Part shown: positions 1-7,580 of the stretch, piece by piece
Layout: every line of letters starts with the position of its first letter
Position numbering within the stretch: position 1 is the stretch's first letter
Position numbers and translations under genes: made by a program
Notes under the pieces: generated by a model
The model's database searches: none
The model's input: the letters and a program-made list of their open reading frames with translations, nothing else
Told to the model about the DNA's origin: nothing
Source of the DNA: Bacillota bacterium
GTDB taxonomy: Bacteria; Bacillota; Negativicutes; Sporomusales; UBA7701
Reading direction: 5' to 3'
Assembly (NCBI GenBank): GCA_023415775.1
Contig: JAEZJM010000014.1
Coordinates: 1-64,000, forward strand
DNA length: 64,000 nt

Positions 1-51
1 TTTCATCTGCAGCACTTGCTCTATGATGGCCTTACCGAAGTGTTTTCTCAT
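1..51 (-). CDS. Possible transposase OrfA of the IS, first 17 codons only
   Basis: An ATG at base 51 (minus) opens a frame reading MRKHFGKAIIEQVLQMK to the window edge. An AGGAGG at 64-59 stands 7 bases before the ATG, which is ideal spacing. The Lys-rich start followed by an amphipathic helix resembles the N-terminal helix-turn-helix of IS3-family OrfA proteins, and the flanking inverted-repeat-like sequence supports this. Only 17 residues are visible, so the family remains tentative. Confidence 0.45.
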   Translation of the reverse strand, partial: MRKHFGKAIIEQVLQMK

Positions 52-52
52 G

Positions 53-95
53 AAAGAGCCTCCTGTCGTAGTCATCCTACAACAGGAGGCTCTTT
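53..95 (-). promoter_or_regulatory. Hairpin that buries the ribosome-binding site of the IS ORF
   Basis: Bases 53-66 and 82-95 are perfect inverted repeats (14 bp), extended by GTA/TAC at 68-70 and 78-80. The AGGAGG used by the ORF at base 51 lies in the downstream arm. RNA read through from the aminotransferase gene would fold and hide the site, a known way for insertion sequences to avoid expression from outside promoters. The hairpin may also end the aminotransferase transcript, although the T tract on the minus strand is short. Confidence 0.55.
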
Positions 96-148
96 TACTC
101 AATGTCCATTTTTCGGGGTTCAGTCCATTACCCCGGCCCTTGACGTTC

Positions 149-1327
149 TTATTTCCCGCAGCCGCACGAGCAGGAAGCAGCAGCGGCTTTGTCCCACTCC
201 GCGCAGGCCGCGCCCACCGCCGCGCCGGACTGCACCGGCACGCCGAGAGCGTTCAGCGCCCGCTCCACCGACGACAGCGTCTTAACGATCTCGGTAATGC
301 AGACATTGCCCATATGGCCGATGCGGAATGCCTTGCCCTTGATCTCGCCCAGCGCGCCGGCCACGACCACGCCGTAGTCTTCCATCTTGGCCCGGAAGGC
401 GGCGCAGTCCACCCCGGCGGGGTAATAAGCCACCGTCAGCGTCGGCGCCAGCGCTTCGGCGGCCGTAACTGTCTTGACGCCGATCGCCGCGAGTCCGGCC
501 CGCACGCTGCGGCCGATGCGCTCGTGGCGGGCAAAGCGGTTCTCCAGCCCTTCGGCCAGGATGATCTTCACCGATTCGCCCAGGGCCAGGATAAGGTTGA
601 CCGGCGGGGTGGCGAAATACATGCTGGGGTTATCCATGATCGGCAGCCAGTTCTTCCAGTCGCTGTAGTAGGTCGGCACAGTGCCCAGCGCCTCGCGGCG
701 GGCGAGGGCCTTGGCGCCGATGGCGACCATCGTCAGGCCGGGAGGCGTCCCGAAAGCCTTCTGGCAGGTGGTAACGAGGACATCGACGCCCCAGTCCTGC
801 ATCGGCTCGGGAATACCGGCGCTGGCGCACACGCCGTCAAGGATGAACAAGGTATCGTACTTTTTGGCCAACTCGCCCACTTCCTTGGGCTGAGCCATAA
901 CACCCGAGGAAGTATCCACATGGGTAAGGGTCATGGCGGCATATTTCTTCGCCGCCAGCTTCGCCTCGATAGCGGCCAGCGACACCCGCTCGCCCACCGG
1001 GCAGTTTAAGACATCGGCCTTGATGCCGAGCGCCTTGGCCACGAGGGCATAACGGTCGCCGAACACCCCGTGGGTGACGACGAGGATTTCCTCGCCGGCC
1101 CTTACGGTGTTTATCAGACCCATCTCCATCGACAGCGTGCCGGCCCCGCCGACGACGATCATCTGCTCGGCCTGAAAGATGGTCTTGAGGCCGGCGAGGC
1201 ACTCCTTGTAAACCTTCACAAATGCACTGTAGGTATGGCCATACGTCTGGGTAGCCATTGCCTGCCGGATGGGATCGGCCACCGGCGTCGGTCCGGGAAT
1301 CATCACGAGCGGATCGGTTTTAATCAT
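149..1327 (-). CDS. Class V aminotransferase, alanine-glyoxylate / serine-pyruvate type
   Basis: The 392-residue protein is a fold-type I PLP enzyme of the AGXT/PucG group, which moves the amino group of alanine or serine to glyoxylate or another 2-oxo acid in the cytoplasm. The N-terminus carries the family start IPGPTPV. The GGAGTLSMEMG stretch binds the PLP phosphate, Asp sits in FILDGVCA, and the Schiff-base lysine is K190 in TTCQKAFGTPPG. Length is normal. The start follows a GAGGGG sequence at good spacing. The gene stands alone, divergent from the carboxypeptidase gene, and an insertion sequence sits just downstream. The tail ends in CSCGCGK, an unusual cysteine cluster. The exact substrate pair cannot be read from sequence. 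Confidence 0.85.
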   Translation of the reverse strand: MIKTDPLVMIPGPTPVADPIRQAMATQTYGHTYSAFVKVYKECLAGLKTIFQAEQMIVVGGAGTLSMEMGLINTVRAGEEILVVTHGVFGDRYALVAKALGIKADVLNCPVGERVSLAAIEAKLAAKKYAAMTLTHVDTSSGVMAQPKEVGELAKKYDTLFILDGVCASAGIPEPMQDWGVDVLVTTCQKAFGTPPGLTMVAIGAKALARREALGTVPTYYSDWKNWLPIMDNPSMYFATPPVNLILALGESVKIILAEGLENRFARHERIGRSVRAGLAAIGVKTVTAAEALAPTLTVAYYPAGVDCAAFRAKMEDYGVVVAGALGEIKGKAFRIGHMGNVCITEIVKTLSSVERALNALGVPVQSGAAVGAACAEWDKAAAASCSCGCGK

Positions 1328-1472
1328 GTCAAATCGCCCCTCTCAATAACGCTGGTACAAATCTAATACGGTGCGGGCCGCGGAAAATCCTGCCCCGGGG
1401 GCATTCCTTTCTCGCATAGCCGGTATGCCTTTATCCATTGCGTCCTGCGGAATGAACCGCCGCCGCCGGCAA

Positions 1473-1499
1473 TATAATATAATAGTTTGCACAGGAGGG
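1473..1499 (+). promoter_or_regulatory. -10-like TATAAT repeats and ribosome-binding site of the carboxypeptidase gene
   Basis: Two overlapping TATAAT hexamers occur at 1473-1478 and 1478-1483. No clear -35 box is found at 16-18 bp. An AGGAGG at 1493-1498 stands 6 bases before the ATG at 1505 and fixes that start over the upstream in-frame codon at 1487. The leader would be very short. Confidence 0.4.
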
Positions 1500-1504
1500 A
1501 CGCT

Positions 1505-2668
1505 ATGGCTTGGCACCGCACAACCCTCGCCCTCTTTGCCGTGTTTATCGGCATATGGCTGACGCCCTGGCCGGAGGCCGCCGCCGCCCCGCCGCAGATA
1601 AAAGCGCGGGCGGGCGTGCTGATCGACGCCAAAACCGGCGACATGCTGTTCGAGAAGAACAGCCGCGAGCGCAACGCACCGGCCAGCACCACCAAGATTA
1701 TGACCGCCATCCTCGCCGTCGAGAGCGGCCGTCTCGACGATCCGGTCAGGGTCAGCCTGCGGGCGGCCGCCACTAGAGGCTCGTCCATGCACCTCTATGC
1801 CGGCCAGGTCCTTTCCCTGCACGAATTATTGAGCGGTCTGCTACTGCGCTCGGGCAACGACGCTGCCGTCGCCATCGCCGAGCACTTGGCCGGGACAACC
1901 GAAGCCTTCGTCGAGCAGATGAACGAACGGGCCCGCGCCCTCGGCGCCACCGACACCCACTTCCGCAACCCCCACGGCCTGAGCGCCCCCGGCCATTACT
2001 CCTCAGCCTACGACCTCGCTCTCCTCGCCCGCTTCGCCCTCACCGACCCGACCTTCGCCGCCCTCGTCGGCAGCAAGGAAATCAGCATCGAATGGCTCGA
2101 CCGGCGCGGCCGCGAAAAAGACGTCAACCTCCGCAACACCAACAGGCTGCTCTGGATGCTCGAAGAGGCGGACGGCGTGAAAACCGGCACAACCGGCGAA
2201 GCCGGCCCCTGCCTCGTATCCAGCGCCACCCGCGGCAACCATAAGCTGATCGCCGTCGTCCTCCACGACCACTCCCGCTGGTACGACTCGATGCAGCTCC
2301 TCAAATTCGGGTTCGACAACTACGACCTCTACGACTACGCCGACCAGGGCGCCCTGATCGCCACCCTTCCCGTCGAAAGCGGCCTCGCCGATACGGTTGA
2401 CGCCGTCGCCGCCGCCCCGGCCGCCCTCGTCATCCCCGCCGCCGACTACCCGCGGGTGACAGTGGAGGTCGACCTGCCGAAAAAAATCAAGGCCCCGGTA
2501 TACCAGGGCCAGAAAATCGGTGAAATCGTCTTCTTCGTCGGCGACAAGGCCGAAAAGACGGTCGATATCGTCGCCAGCCGCGAAATCAGTGAACGGACCG
2601 CCGTCAAGACCTTTCTCCACGGCCTGCTCCACACCTTCCGCCTGCTGGCGGGCTGGGGCGTGCTATAG
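1505..2668 (+). CDS. D-alanyl-D-alanine carboxypeptidase (peptidase S11, PBP5/DacF-like)
   Basis: This is a low-molecular-weight penicillin-binding protein of 387 residues that trims the terminal D-Ala from peptidoglycan stem peptides. A signal peptide (MAWHRTT to about AAAA) exports it. All three active-site motifs are present: STTK after APA, SGND after LLR, and KTGTTG. After the catalytic domain the C-terminal 110 residues form the beta-rich PBP5 C-domain and end in a hydrophobic stretch that could anchor it to the membrane. The spore-former context fits a DacF-type role, but the vegetative paralogue cannot be excluded. Its 3' end overlaps the end of the convergent cheR gene by 6 bp, leaving no room for a terminator between them. 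Confidence 0.88.
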   Translation: MAWHRTTLALFAVFIGIWLTPWPEAAAAPPQIKARAGVLIDAKTGDMLFEKNSRERNAPASTTKIMTAILAVESGRLDDPVRVSLRAAATRGSSMHLYAGQVLSLHELLSGLLLRSGNDAAVAIAEHLAGTTEAFVEQMNERARALGATDTHFRNPHGLSAPGHYSSAYDLALLARFALTDPTFAALVGSKEISIEWLDRRGREKDVNLRNTNRLLWMLEEADGVKTGTTGEAGPCLVSSATRGNHKLIAVVLHDHSRWYDSMQLLKFGFDNYDLYDYADQGALIATLPVESGLADTVDAVAAAPAALVIPAADYPRVTVEVDLPKKIKAPVYQGQKIGEIVFFVGDKAEKTVDIVASREISERTAVKTFLHGLLHTFRLLAGWGVL

Positions 2669-3442
2669 CGGCTTGCGGTAGAAAAAGGGCAGGTAATGCT
2701 GAAAACCGATATCGCGGAAATTGAGGATCGCCTCGGTGCCGCCGACGAAGAATACCCCGCCCGGCTTCAGGGCGGCGAAGAAGCGCCGGTAAAGGGCGTC
2801 CTTGGCCTCCTCGGTAAAATAGATGACCACATTGCGGCAAAGAATGAGGTCGAAACCGTTTTCGAACTTGTCGAGCAACAGATTGTGGCGCTGAAAATCG
2901 ACCAGCGCCTTGATCTCGTCCTTAACGGCATAGCTGTCGCCGTTTTTGACGAAATACCGATCAAGCCGCTGCGTAGGGATATTCTTCAGCTCGCCGGCCG
3001 CATAAACCCCCTGCTTGGCCTTGGCCAGCATCTCGACATCGAGATCGGTCGCCAGAATGCGGTGGCGGGACGCTGCAGCCTTCTGCAGCAGGATCATCGC
3101 CAGCGAATACGGCTCTGCGCCCGTCGAACACCCGGCGCTCCAGACGTTAAGCCGCGGACTGCGCGCCAGCAGTTCGGGGATAACCTTTTCCTCCAGCTCG
3201 ACAAACTTCTCTGGCGTGCGGAAAAACTCGGTCACATTGATTGTCAGGTAATCGATGAAATCCTTATATATCTTCGGATTGCCTTCGAGCAGCTGAAAAA
3301 ACGCCATATACGTCGATACGCCGTGCCGGTTCATCAGGTTGGTTATCCTGCGCTGCATCTGTGCCGGCTTGTACTGATTGAGGTCGATGTTGGATTTTAC
3401 GAAAAGTTTTTGTTTAAAAAGCTCCCAATCGTCTTGTACCAT
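2663..3442 (-). CDS. cheR: Chemotaxis protein methyltransferase CheR
   Basis: CheR adds methyl groups from S-adenosylmethionine to glutamates of chemoreceptors. The 259-residue protein has the all-helical N-domain (MVQDDWELFKQ...), then a Rossmann methyltransferase domain. The latter carries the SAM motif WSAGCSTGAEPYSLA, the acidic loop ATDLDVEML and the family motif FDLILCRNVVIYF. The start at 3442 is chosen because GGGGAGG lies just before it. The frame is open to 3457, but that ATG has no ribosome site. It directly follows motB, so the two are probably co-transcribed. No other che gene is in the window. Confidence 0.9.
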   Translation of the reverse strand: MVQDDWELFKQKLFVKSNIDLNQYKPAQMQRRITNLMNRHGVSTYMAFFQLLEGNPKIYKDFIDYLTINVTEFFRTPEKFVELEEKVIPELLARSPRLNVWSAGCSTGAEPYSLAMILLQKAAASRHRILATDLDVEMLAKAKQGVYAAGELKNIPTQRLDRYFVKNGDSYAVKDEIKALVDFQRHNLLLDKFENGFDLILCRNVVIYFTEEAKDALYRRFFAALKPGGVFFVGGTEAILNFRDIGFQHYLPFFYRKPL

Positions 3443-3457
3443 GCTGCCTCCCCACAT

Positions 3458-4225
3458 TCATCTTTTAATTGGGTCGAAAGTGCTGATTTCGCCGCCGGAC
3501 CGGTCGTTACGCAGAATAACGACATCCACCCGGCGGTTCTTGGCCCGGTTCTCGTCCGATGTGTTGGGGTACAGGGGCCGGTACTCGCCGTAGCCCAGCG
3601 AAGCCAACCGTCTGGGGTCGGAGCCGTGCTTGCCGATGAGATAGCGCGTCACCGCGATCGAACGGGCGGCGGACAACTCCCAGTTGGAAGGGAACTGCAC
3701 CGTGTTGATCGGCAGGTTATCGGCGTGGCCCTCCACCCTTATGTAGCGCGGCGTGTTTTTCAGCGCGATGCCGACCGCGTCCAGCATTGCTAACGATTCC
3801 GGGCGCAGTTCGGCCTGACCGAGGTCAAACAGCACATTATCCAGAAAACGGATCGTCAGCCCGCGCTCGTCGACGACGAACGCCATCTGCTTCTGGTCTT
3901 TGACATTCGCCTGGACTTTGCGGATGATATCCTGGAAATCTTCCGCATCCCTGCTGCCGTCCATGTTCATAGCCTGCTCGACCGCCTGGGTGCCCTGCTG
4001 GGTATAAATAAGGCTTGAGGCCGTGCCTTCGGTACGAAAAGCCACCGCCAGGGAGTTCTTGAGAGAATTGAACTTGGCCGCGTCCGCCTTGCTCATCGCG
4101 TACATGATGACGAAAAAAGCCATCATCAGGGTGATCAGATCAGCGTAAGTCAGCAGCCAGCGCATCATGCCGGCCGCATCGTGACCTCCTCCGCCGCCTC
4201 CCCCGCCGCCGCGTCTTTTGGCCAT
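3458..4225 (-). CDS. motB: Flagellar motor stator protein MotB (OmpA-like C-terminus)
   Basis: The 255-residue protein has one N-terminal membrane helix (about residues 22-44). It contains the proton-binding aspartate D29 in LLTYADLITLMMAFF, a plug/linker region, and an OmpA-like peptidoglycan-binding domain (FDLGQAELRPES, VEGHADNLPI, NWELSAARS, RAKNRRVDVVI). Together with MotA it forms the ion-driven stator of the flagellum. It starts with a run of nine glycines after MAKRR, which is unusual. MotA normally lies immediately upstream, but here the upstream gene is alanine dehydrogenase with its own terminator. The partner must be elsewhere. CheR follows directly. Confidence 0.87.
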   Translation of the reverse strand: MAKRRGGGGGGGGGHDAAGMMRWLLTYADLITLMMAFFVIMYAMSKADAAKFNSLKNSLAVAFRTEGTASSLIYTQQGTQAVEQAMNMDGSRDAEDFQDIIRKVQANVKDQKQMAFVVDERGLTIRFLDNVLFDLGQAELRPESLAMLDAVGIALKNTPRYIRVEGHADNLPINTVQFPSNWELSAARSIAVTRYLIGKHGSDPRRLASLGYGEYRPLYPNTSDENRAKNRRVDVVILRNDRSGGEISTFDPIKR

Positions 4226-4334
4226 ATCCCCACTCCTTCAGTCGCCGTCGAAGTATCTATACATAACAAGTCCCTCTATTTGGCTTTCTTCGACAACAAC
4301 CGGCATTATTCCTACACGAAATGTAAAAGCAATT

Positions 4335-4364
4335 AAAGGGATGGTGAAAATTCACCATCCCTTT
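4335..4364 (-). terminator. Intrinsic terminator of the alanine dehydrogenase gene
   Basis: A 14-bp perfect stem (4335-4348 with 4351-4364) has a 2-base loop and lies 30 bases past the ald stop codon. On the minus strand it is followed by a T-rich stretch (TTTAATTGCTTTT). Confidence 0.75.
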
Positions 4365-4394
4365 ATCATCGGCCTCTTATTTTTGCCTAAAAAC

Positions 4395-5510
4395 TTAAAG
4401 CGCTTCGGCCAGCGGCGTATACTCCAGCCCCAAAGCATCGGCGACAGCCTGATAGGTGACCTTGCCGTTCACGACGTTGACGCCCTTGGCCAGGCCGGCG
4501 TTATCCATGACTGCCTGCCGGTAGCCATTGTTGGCGATCTGCAGCGCGTACCCGAGCGTCGCGTTGGTGAGGGCGAACGTCGACGTGCGGGCCACCGCTC
4601 CCGGCATATTGGCGACCGCGTAGTGAACCACGCCGTGTTTGACATACGTCGGGTCGCTGTGGGTGGTTACGCGGTCGATGGTCGCCACCGAACCGCCCTG
4701 ATCGATCGCTACGTCGACGATCACCGAGCCCGGTTCCATCGTCTTGACCATTTCCTCGCTGACCAGCTTGGGCGCCTTGGCCCCAGGCAGCAGCACGGCG
4801 CCGATGAGAAGGTCGGCCTTGCGGGCCCAGCAGGCGATATTATAGCTGTTGGACATAATCGTCACCACCCGGCCGTTGAACAGGTCGTCGAGATAATTCA
4901 GCCTTTCGGTCGAGCGGTCGATCACCGTCACCCTCGCGCCCATGCCCACCGCTATTTTGGCGGCGTTGGTGCCGACGATGCCGCCGCCGACGATGACCAC
5001 CTGGGCGGGCTCCACGCCCGGCACGCCGCCGAGCAGAATGCCCTTGCCGCCCTCCGGTTTCTCAAGGAACTGAGCGCCGATCTGCACCGACATCCGGCCG
5101 GCCACTTCGCTCATCGGCGTCAGCAGCGGCAGCGACCTGTTGGGGCCTTCGATCGTCTCGTAGGCGATGCCGACGACCTTCTTGTCGAGGAGCGCCTTGG
5201 TCAGAGCGGGCTCAGGCGCCAGATGCAGATAAGTGAACAGAATCTGCCCGGCGTGAAAAAGGTCGTATTCTGCCGCCAGCGGCTCCTTGACCTTCATAAT
5301 CATCTCGGCGTCGTCGAACATCCGGCGTTTATCGGCAATAATCCGGGCGCCCGCCTTCTCGTAAGCCGCATCGCTGATGCCGCTGCCGAGGCCGGCGCCG
5401 GCCTCCACCATCACGTCGTGACCGGCGGCCACAAGCGTCGCCGCGCCGGCATGGGTGAGAGCCACCCGGTTTTCGTTATTCTTGATTTCCTTCGCAACTC
5501 CGATAATCAT
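4395..5510 (-). CDS. ald: Alanine dehydrogenase
   Basis: The enzyme catalyses NAD-dependent, reversible deamination of L-alanine to pyruvate and ammonia. The 371 residues match the family length. Features seen are the N-terminal substrate domain starting MIIGVAKEIKNNENRVAL, the catalytic lysine region MKVKEP, a Rossmann fold with VVIVGGGIVGTNAAKIA, and VIVDVAIDQGG. The frame is open for 49 codons upstream, but the family start is MIIGV at 5510, preceded by a GGGGGA site. Upstream lie a sigma-54 promoter and a candidate enhancer palindrome (separate entries), so expression probably needs a sigma-54 activator. The gene has its own terminator and is likely monocistronic. Confidence 0.93.
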   Translation of the reverse strand: MIIGVAKEIKNNENRVALTHAGAATLVAAGHDVMVEAGAGLGSGISDAAYEKAGARIIADKRRMFDDAEMIMKVKEPLAAEYDLFHAGQILFTYLHLAPEPALTKALLDKKVVGIAYETIEGPNRSLPLLTPMSEVAGRMSVQIGAQFLEKPEGGKGILLGGVPGVEPAQVVIVGGGIVGTNAAKIAVGMGARVTVIDRSTERLNYLDDLFNGRVVTIMSNSYNIACWARKADLLIGAVLLPGAKAPKLVSEEMVKTMEPGSVIVDVAIDQGGSVATIDRVTTHSDPTYVKHGVVHYAVANMPGAVARTSTFALTNATLGYALQIANNGYRQAVMDNAGLAKGVNVVNGKVTYQAVADALGLEYTPLAEAL

Positions 5511-5561
5511 CTTTATATTCCCCCTACTAACTTTAATTGTCTGCAAAGCACGTAAAAATAA

Positions 5562-5577
5562 TGCAATAATTGTGCCA
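5562..5577 (-). promoter_or_regulatory. Sigma-54 (-24/-12) promoter of ald
   Basis: The minus strand reads TGGCAC, five bases (AATTA), then TTGCA, matching the sigma-54 consensus TGGCAC-N5-TTGCW exactly. The GG and GC dinucleotides have the required 10-base gap. It ends 51 bases before the ald start codon. Confidence 0.8.
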
Positions 5578-5650
5578 GCACACAACAGCGGCCAACAGCA
5601 AGGGATTGAGCGCTTATGGAAATTTTTGTTTACAATATCGGAATTTTTCA

Positions 5651-5665
5651 TTTCCACTTTGGAAA
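5651..5665 (-). promoter_or_regulatory. Candidate enhancer-binding site upstream of the ald sigma-54 promoter
   Basis: TTTCCA-CTT-TGGAAA is a perfect 15-bp interrupted palindrome about 75 bp upstream of the -24 element, a usual place for an activator of sigma-54 polymerase. Which activator would bind is unknown. Confidence 0.45.
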
Positions 5666-5691
5666 CTTATGTTGCCAAAACACGTGAAAAT

Positions 5692-5719
5692 GACCCGACG
5701 GCTCAATGGCCGACGGGTC
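5692..5719 (-). terminator. Probable terminator of the amidohydrolase/hyp operon
   Basis: GACCCGACGGC at 5692-5702 pairs with GCCGACGGGTC at 5709-5719 with one A-A mismatch. The minus-strand sequence after it is ATTTTCA. It lies just past the amidohydrolase stop codon. Confidence 0.55.
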
Positions 5720-5728
5720 GCATATTCT

Positions 5729-6901
5729 TTATTCCCACCAGTCGGTTATCGTCTGCGCGGCGTCGACTTCGCCCACCGCTCCGTCGAGGATCACCAGCTG
5801 CGGCCGCGACGTCACCGCCAGCGGCGGTCCGTCCCATACCACCACATCCGCGTCCAGGCCGGCCGCGATGCGCCCTACCCGGTCGCCGACCCCAAGGATG
5901 TCGGCCGCCTCGGCCGTGATCGCCTTGAGCGCCTGCTCCTCAGGGAGGCCGAACCGCACCGCCAGTCCGGCATACACGGGCAGAAAAGCCGCAGGCAGCA
6001 CAGGATGGTCGCTCATCAGGGCGAAGCGGACGCCATGGGCGGCTAGCACCGCCGGGGCGGCGAAGCTGCGGTCCTTAAGCTCGAGCTTGCTGCGGGTGGT
6101 CAGGTTGGGGCCCACCACCAGCTTTGCCTGCCTTGCGGCCAGCAGCTCGGCGATATTATGCCCCTCGGTGGCGTGCTCGACGATTACCTCCACGCCGAAC
6201 TCGGCGGCAATCCTGAGCGCGGTGACGATATCGTCCGCCCGGTGGGCGTGAGCCCTCAGAGGCATCTCACCCCGCAGCACTCTGGCCGCCGCCTCCAGAC
6301 CGAGATCGTACTTCCAGTCCTTCTCGCCGGCGCGGGCCAGATAGTCCTTCGCCTTGAGCAGCGTCTCCCGCACCAGAGCGGCGGTCGCCATCCTGGTGAC
6401 GGGGGCTTTTTTCTGCTCGCCGTACACCCGCCGGGGGTTCTCGCCGAAGGCGATCTTCAGTCCGGCGTAGCGCTTGAGCAGCATCTCCTCCACCGCCGCG
6501 CGGCGGCGGGTCTTGATCACACTGCACTGGCCGCCCACCGGGTTGGCGCTCCCGGGAGCCACCATGACCGTCGTCACACCTCCGGCCAAGGCGTCGGCCA
6601 GGCCGGCGTCGTCGGGGTTGATGGCGTCGATGACATCCATCTCCGGCGTCGTCGGCTTGCTGGTCTCGTTAACCTCTTCCCCCGCCCAGGCGTACGACTC
6701 GGTATACACCCCGAGGTGGGTGTGGGCGTCGATAATCCCCGGCGTCACGTACCGGCCGGCCGCGTCGATGACGGTCGCCGCCGCCGGCACGGCCACACGC
6801 TCGCCGACGGCGACGATCTTGCCGCCCTCGACCAGCACCGTGCCGCCCTGCAGGGCCGGCCCGGCCATCGTCAGCACCGTTCCTCCCGTCAAAGCCAGCA
6901 T
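5729..6901 (-). CDS. Amidohydrolase family protein (imidazolonepropionase-like)
   Basis: This 390-residue metal-dependent hydrolase has the TIM-barrel amidohydrolase fold. An N-terminal beta domain (GGTVLTMAGPALQGGTVLVEGG) precedes the metal-binding DAHTHLGV. Further metal-ligand regions follow at LRAHAHRADD, VEHATEGH and LMSDHP, and the C-terminal strand domain includes ADVVVWDG. Its substrate (a cyclic amide, or a dipeptide-like compound) cannot be read. The start is ATG at 6901. HypB ends one base upstream, so it is the last gene of a tight operon with hypB, hypA and the hydrogenase protease. That neighbourhood does not by itself point to a nickel-related role. Confidence 0.8.
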   Translation of the reverse strand: MLALTGGTVLTMAGPALQGGTVLVEGGKIVAVGERVAVPAAATVIDAAGRYVTPGIIDAHTHLGVYTESYAWAGEEVNETSKPTTPEMDVIDAINPDDAGLADALAGGVTTVMVAPGSANPVGGQCSVIKTRRRAAVEEMLLKRYAGLKIAFGENPRRVYGEQKKAPVTRMATAALVRETLLKAKDYLARAGEKDWKYDLGLEAAARVLRGEMPLRAHAHRADDIVTALRIAAEFGVEVIVEHATEGHNIAELLAARQAKLVVGPNLTTRSKLELKDRSFAAPAVLAAHGVRFALMSDHPVLPAAFLPVYAGLAVRFGLPEEQALKAITAEAADILGVGDRVGRIAAGLDADVVVWDGPPLAVTSRPQLVILDGAVGEVDAAQTITDWWE

Positions 6902-6902
6902 A

Positions 6903-7580
6903 TTAAATTTCCTCCCGGCCGGCGGCAGCCTTCTTGACCGCGACCTGGGCCCTCAGCCAGTCGTACCAGGCCTCCAGCCCTTCGCCGGTGCGGCACGACG
7001 CCGTAATAAGCGTTATCTGCGGGTTGATGCTCATGATATCCTCGGTCGCGGCGGCCAGATCGAAGCTGGTATAGGGCAGCAGGTCGATCTTGTTCACGAC
7101 CGCGGCGCCGGCTTGTTTGAAAACCAGCGGGTATTTGAGCGGCTTGTCCTCTCCCTCGGTGACGCTGAGCACCGTCGCCTTCATGTCTTCGCCGATGTTG
7201 AACTCGGCCGGGCAGACGAGGTTGCCGACATTCTCGATTATCAGCAGCTCGAGGCGCTCCAGGTCCAGTCTGTCCAAAACGCCTCTGACCATGCTGGCGT
7301 CAAGGTGACAGCCGCCGCCGGTGTTGATCTGCACCACCGGCACCCCCTGGCGGGCGATGCGCTCAGCGTCCTTATCGGTGAACAGGTCGCCCTCGATGAC
7401 CGCCATGGACAGTTCGTCCTTGAGGGCGGCGATCGTCCTTTCCAGCAGCGCCGTCTTGCCCGAGCCGGGCGACCCCAACAGGTTGAGAACGAAAATGCCG
7501 CGGCTCGAAAGCTGCGCATTAACTTCGGCGGCGATTTGGTCGTTTTTGTCAAGAATGTTGGCCATAACTTTGATTTCCAT
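6903..7580 (-). CDS. hypB: Hydrogenase nickel incorporation GTPase HypB
   Basis: HypB is the GTPase that drives nickel insertion into the large subunit of [NiFe] hydrogenase, together with HypA. The 225 residues show the P-loop GSPGSGKT, the metal site region INTGGGCHLDA, ENVGNLVCPA and the guanine-specificity motif NKID. The N-terminal CXXCGC high-affinity nickel site and histidine-rich stretch found in some homologues are absent. An in-frame second methionine (MANILDK) could be the true start. It overlaps the hypA stop by one base. No hydrogenase structural gene is in the window. Confidence 0.93.
   Translation of the reverse strand: MEIKVMANILDKNDQIAAEVNAQLSSRGIFVLNLLGSPGSGKTALLERTIAALKDELSMAVIEGDLFTDKDAERIARQGVPVVQINTGGGCHLDASMVRGVLDRLDLERLELLIIENVGNLVCPAEFNIGEDMKATVLSVTEGEDKPLKYPLVFKQAGAAVVNKIDLLPYTSFDLAAATEDIMSINPQITLITASCRTGEGLEAWYDWLRAQVAVKKAAAGREEI

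Larger units (their letters stand above)
1..127 (-). mobile_element. End of an IS3-family (IS150-like) insertion sequence, cut by the window edge
   Basis: Read on the minus strand from base 127, the sequence begins TGGACTGAACCCC and continues through GAAAAATGGACATTGAG. This has the form of an IS150-group terminal inverted repeat, with TG at the tip and an A-rich, GGACA-containing interior. About 75 bases further in, a short ORF starts that reads like an IS3-type OrfA. The element therefore enters from the left edge and ends about 20 bp past the stop of the aminotransferase gene. The other end and any target duplication lie outside the window. The family call is from memory of the repeat pattern, not from a search. 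Confidence 0.6.

Noticed and set aside
1343..1822. Minus-strand frames (159 and 141 codons) overlapping the carboxypeptidase start
   Set aside because: They are antisense to the signal peptide and active-site region of a clearly recognisable gene and have no ribosome sites.
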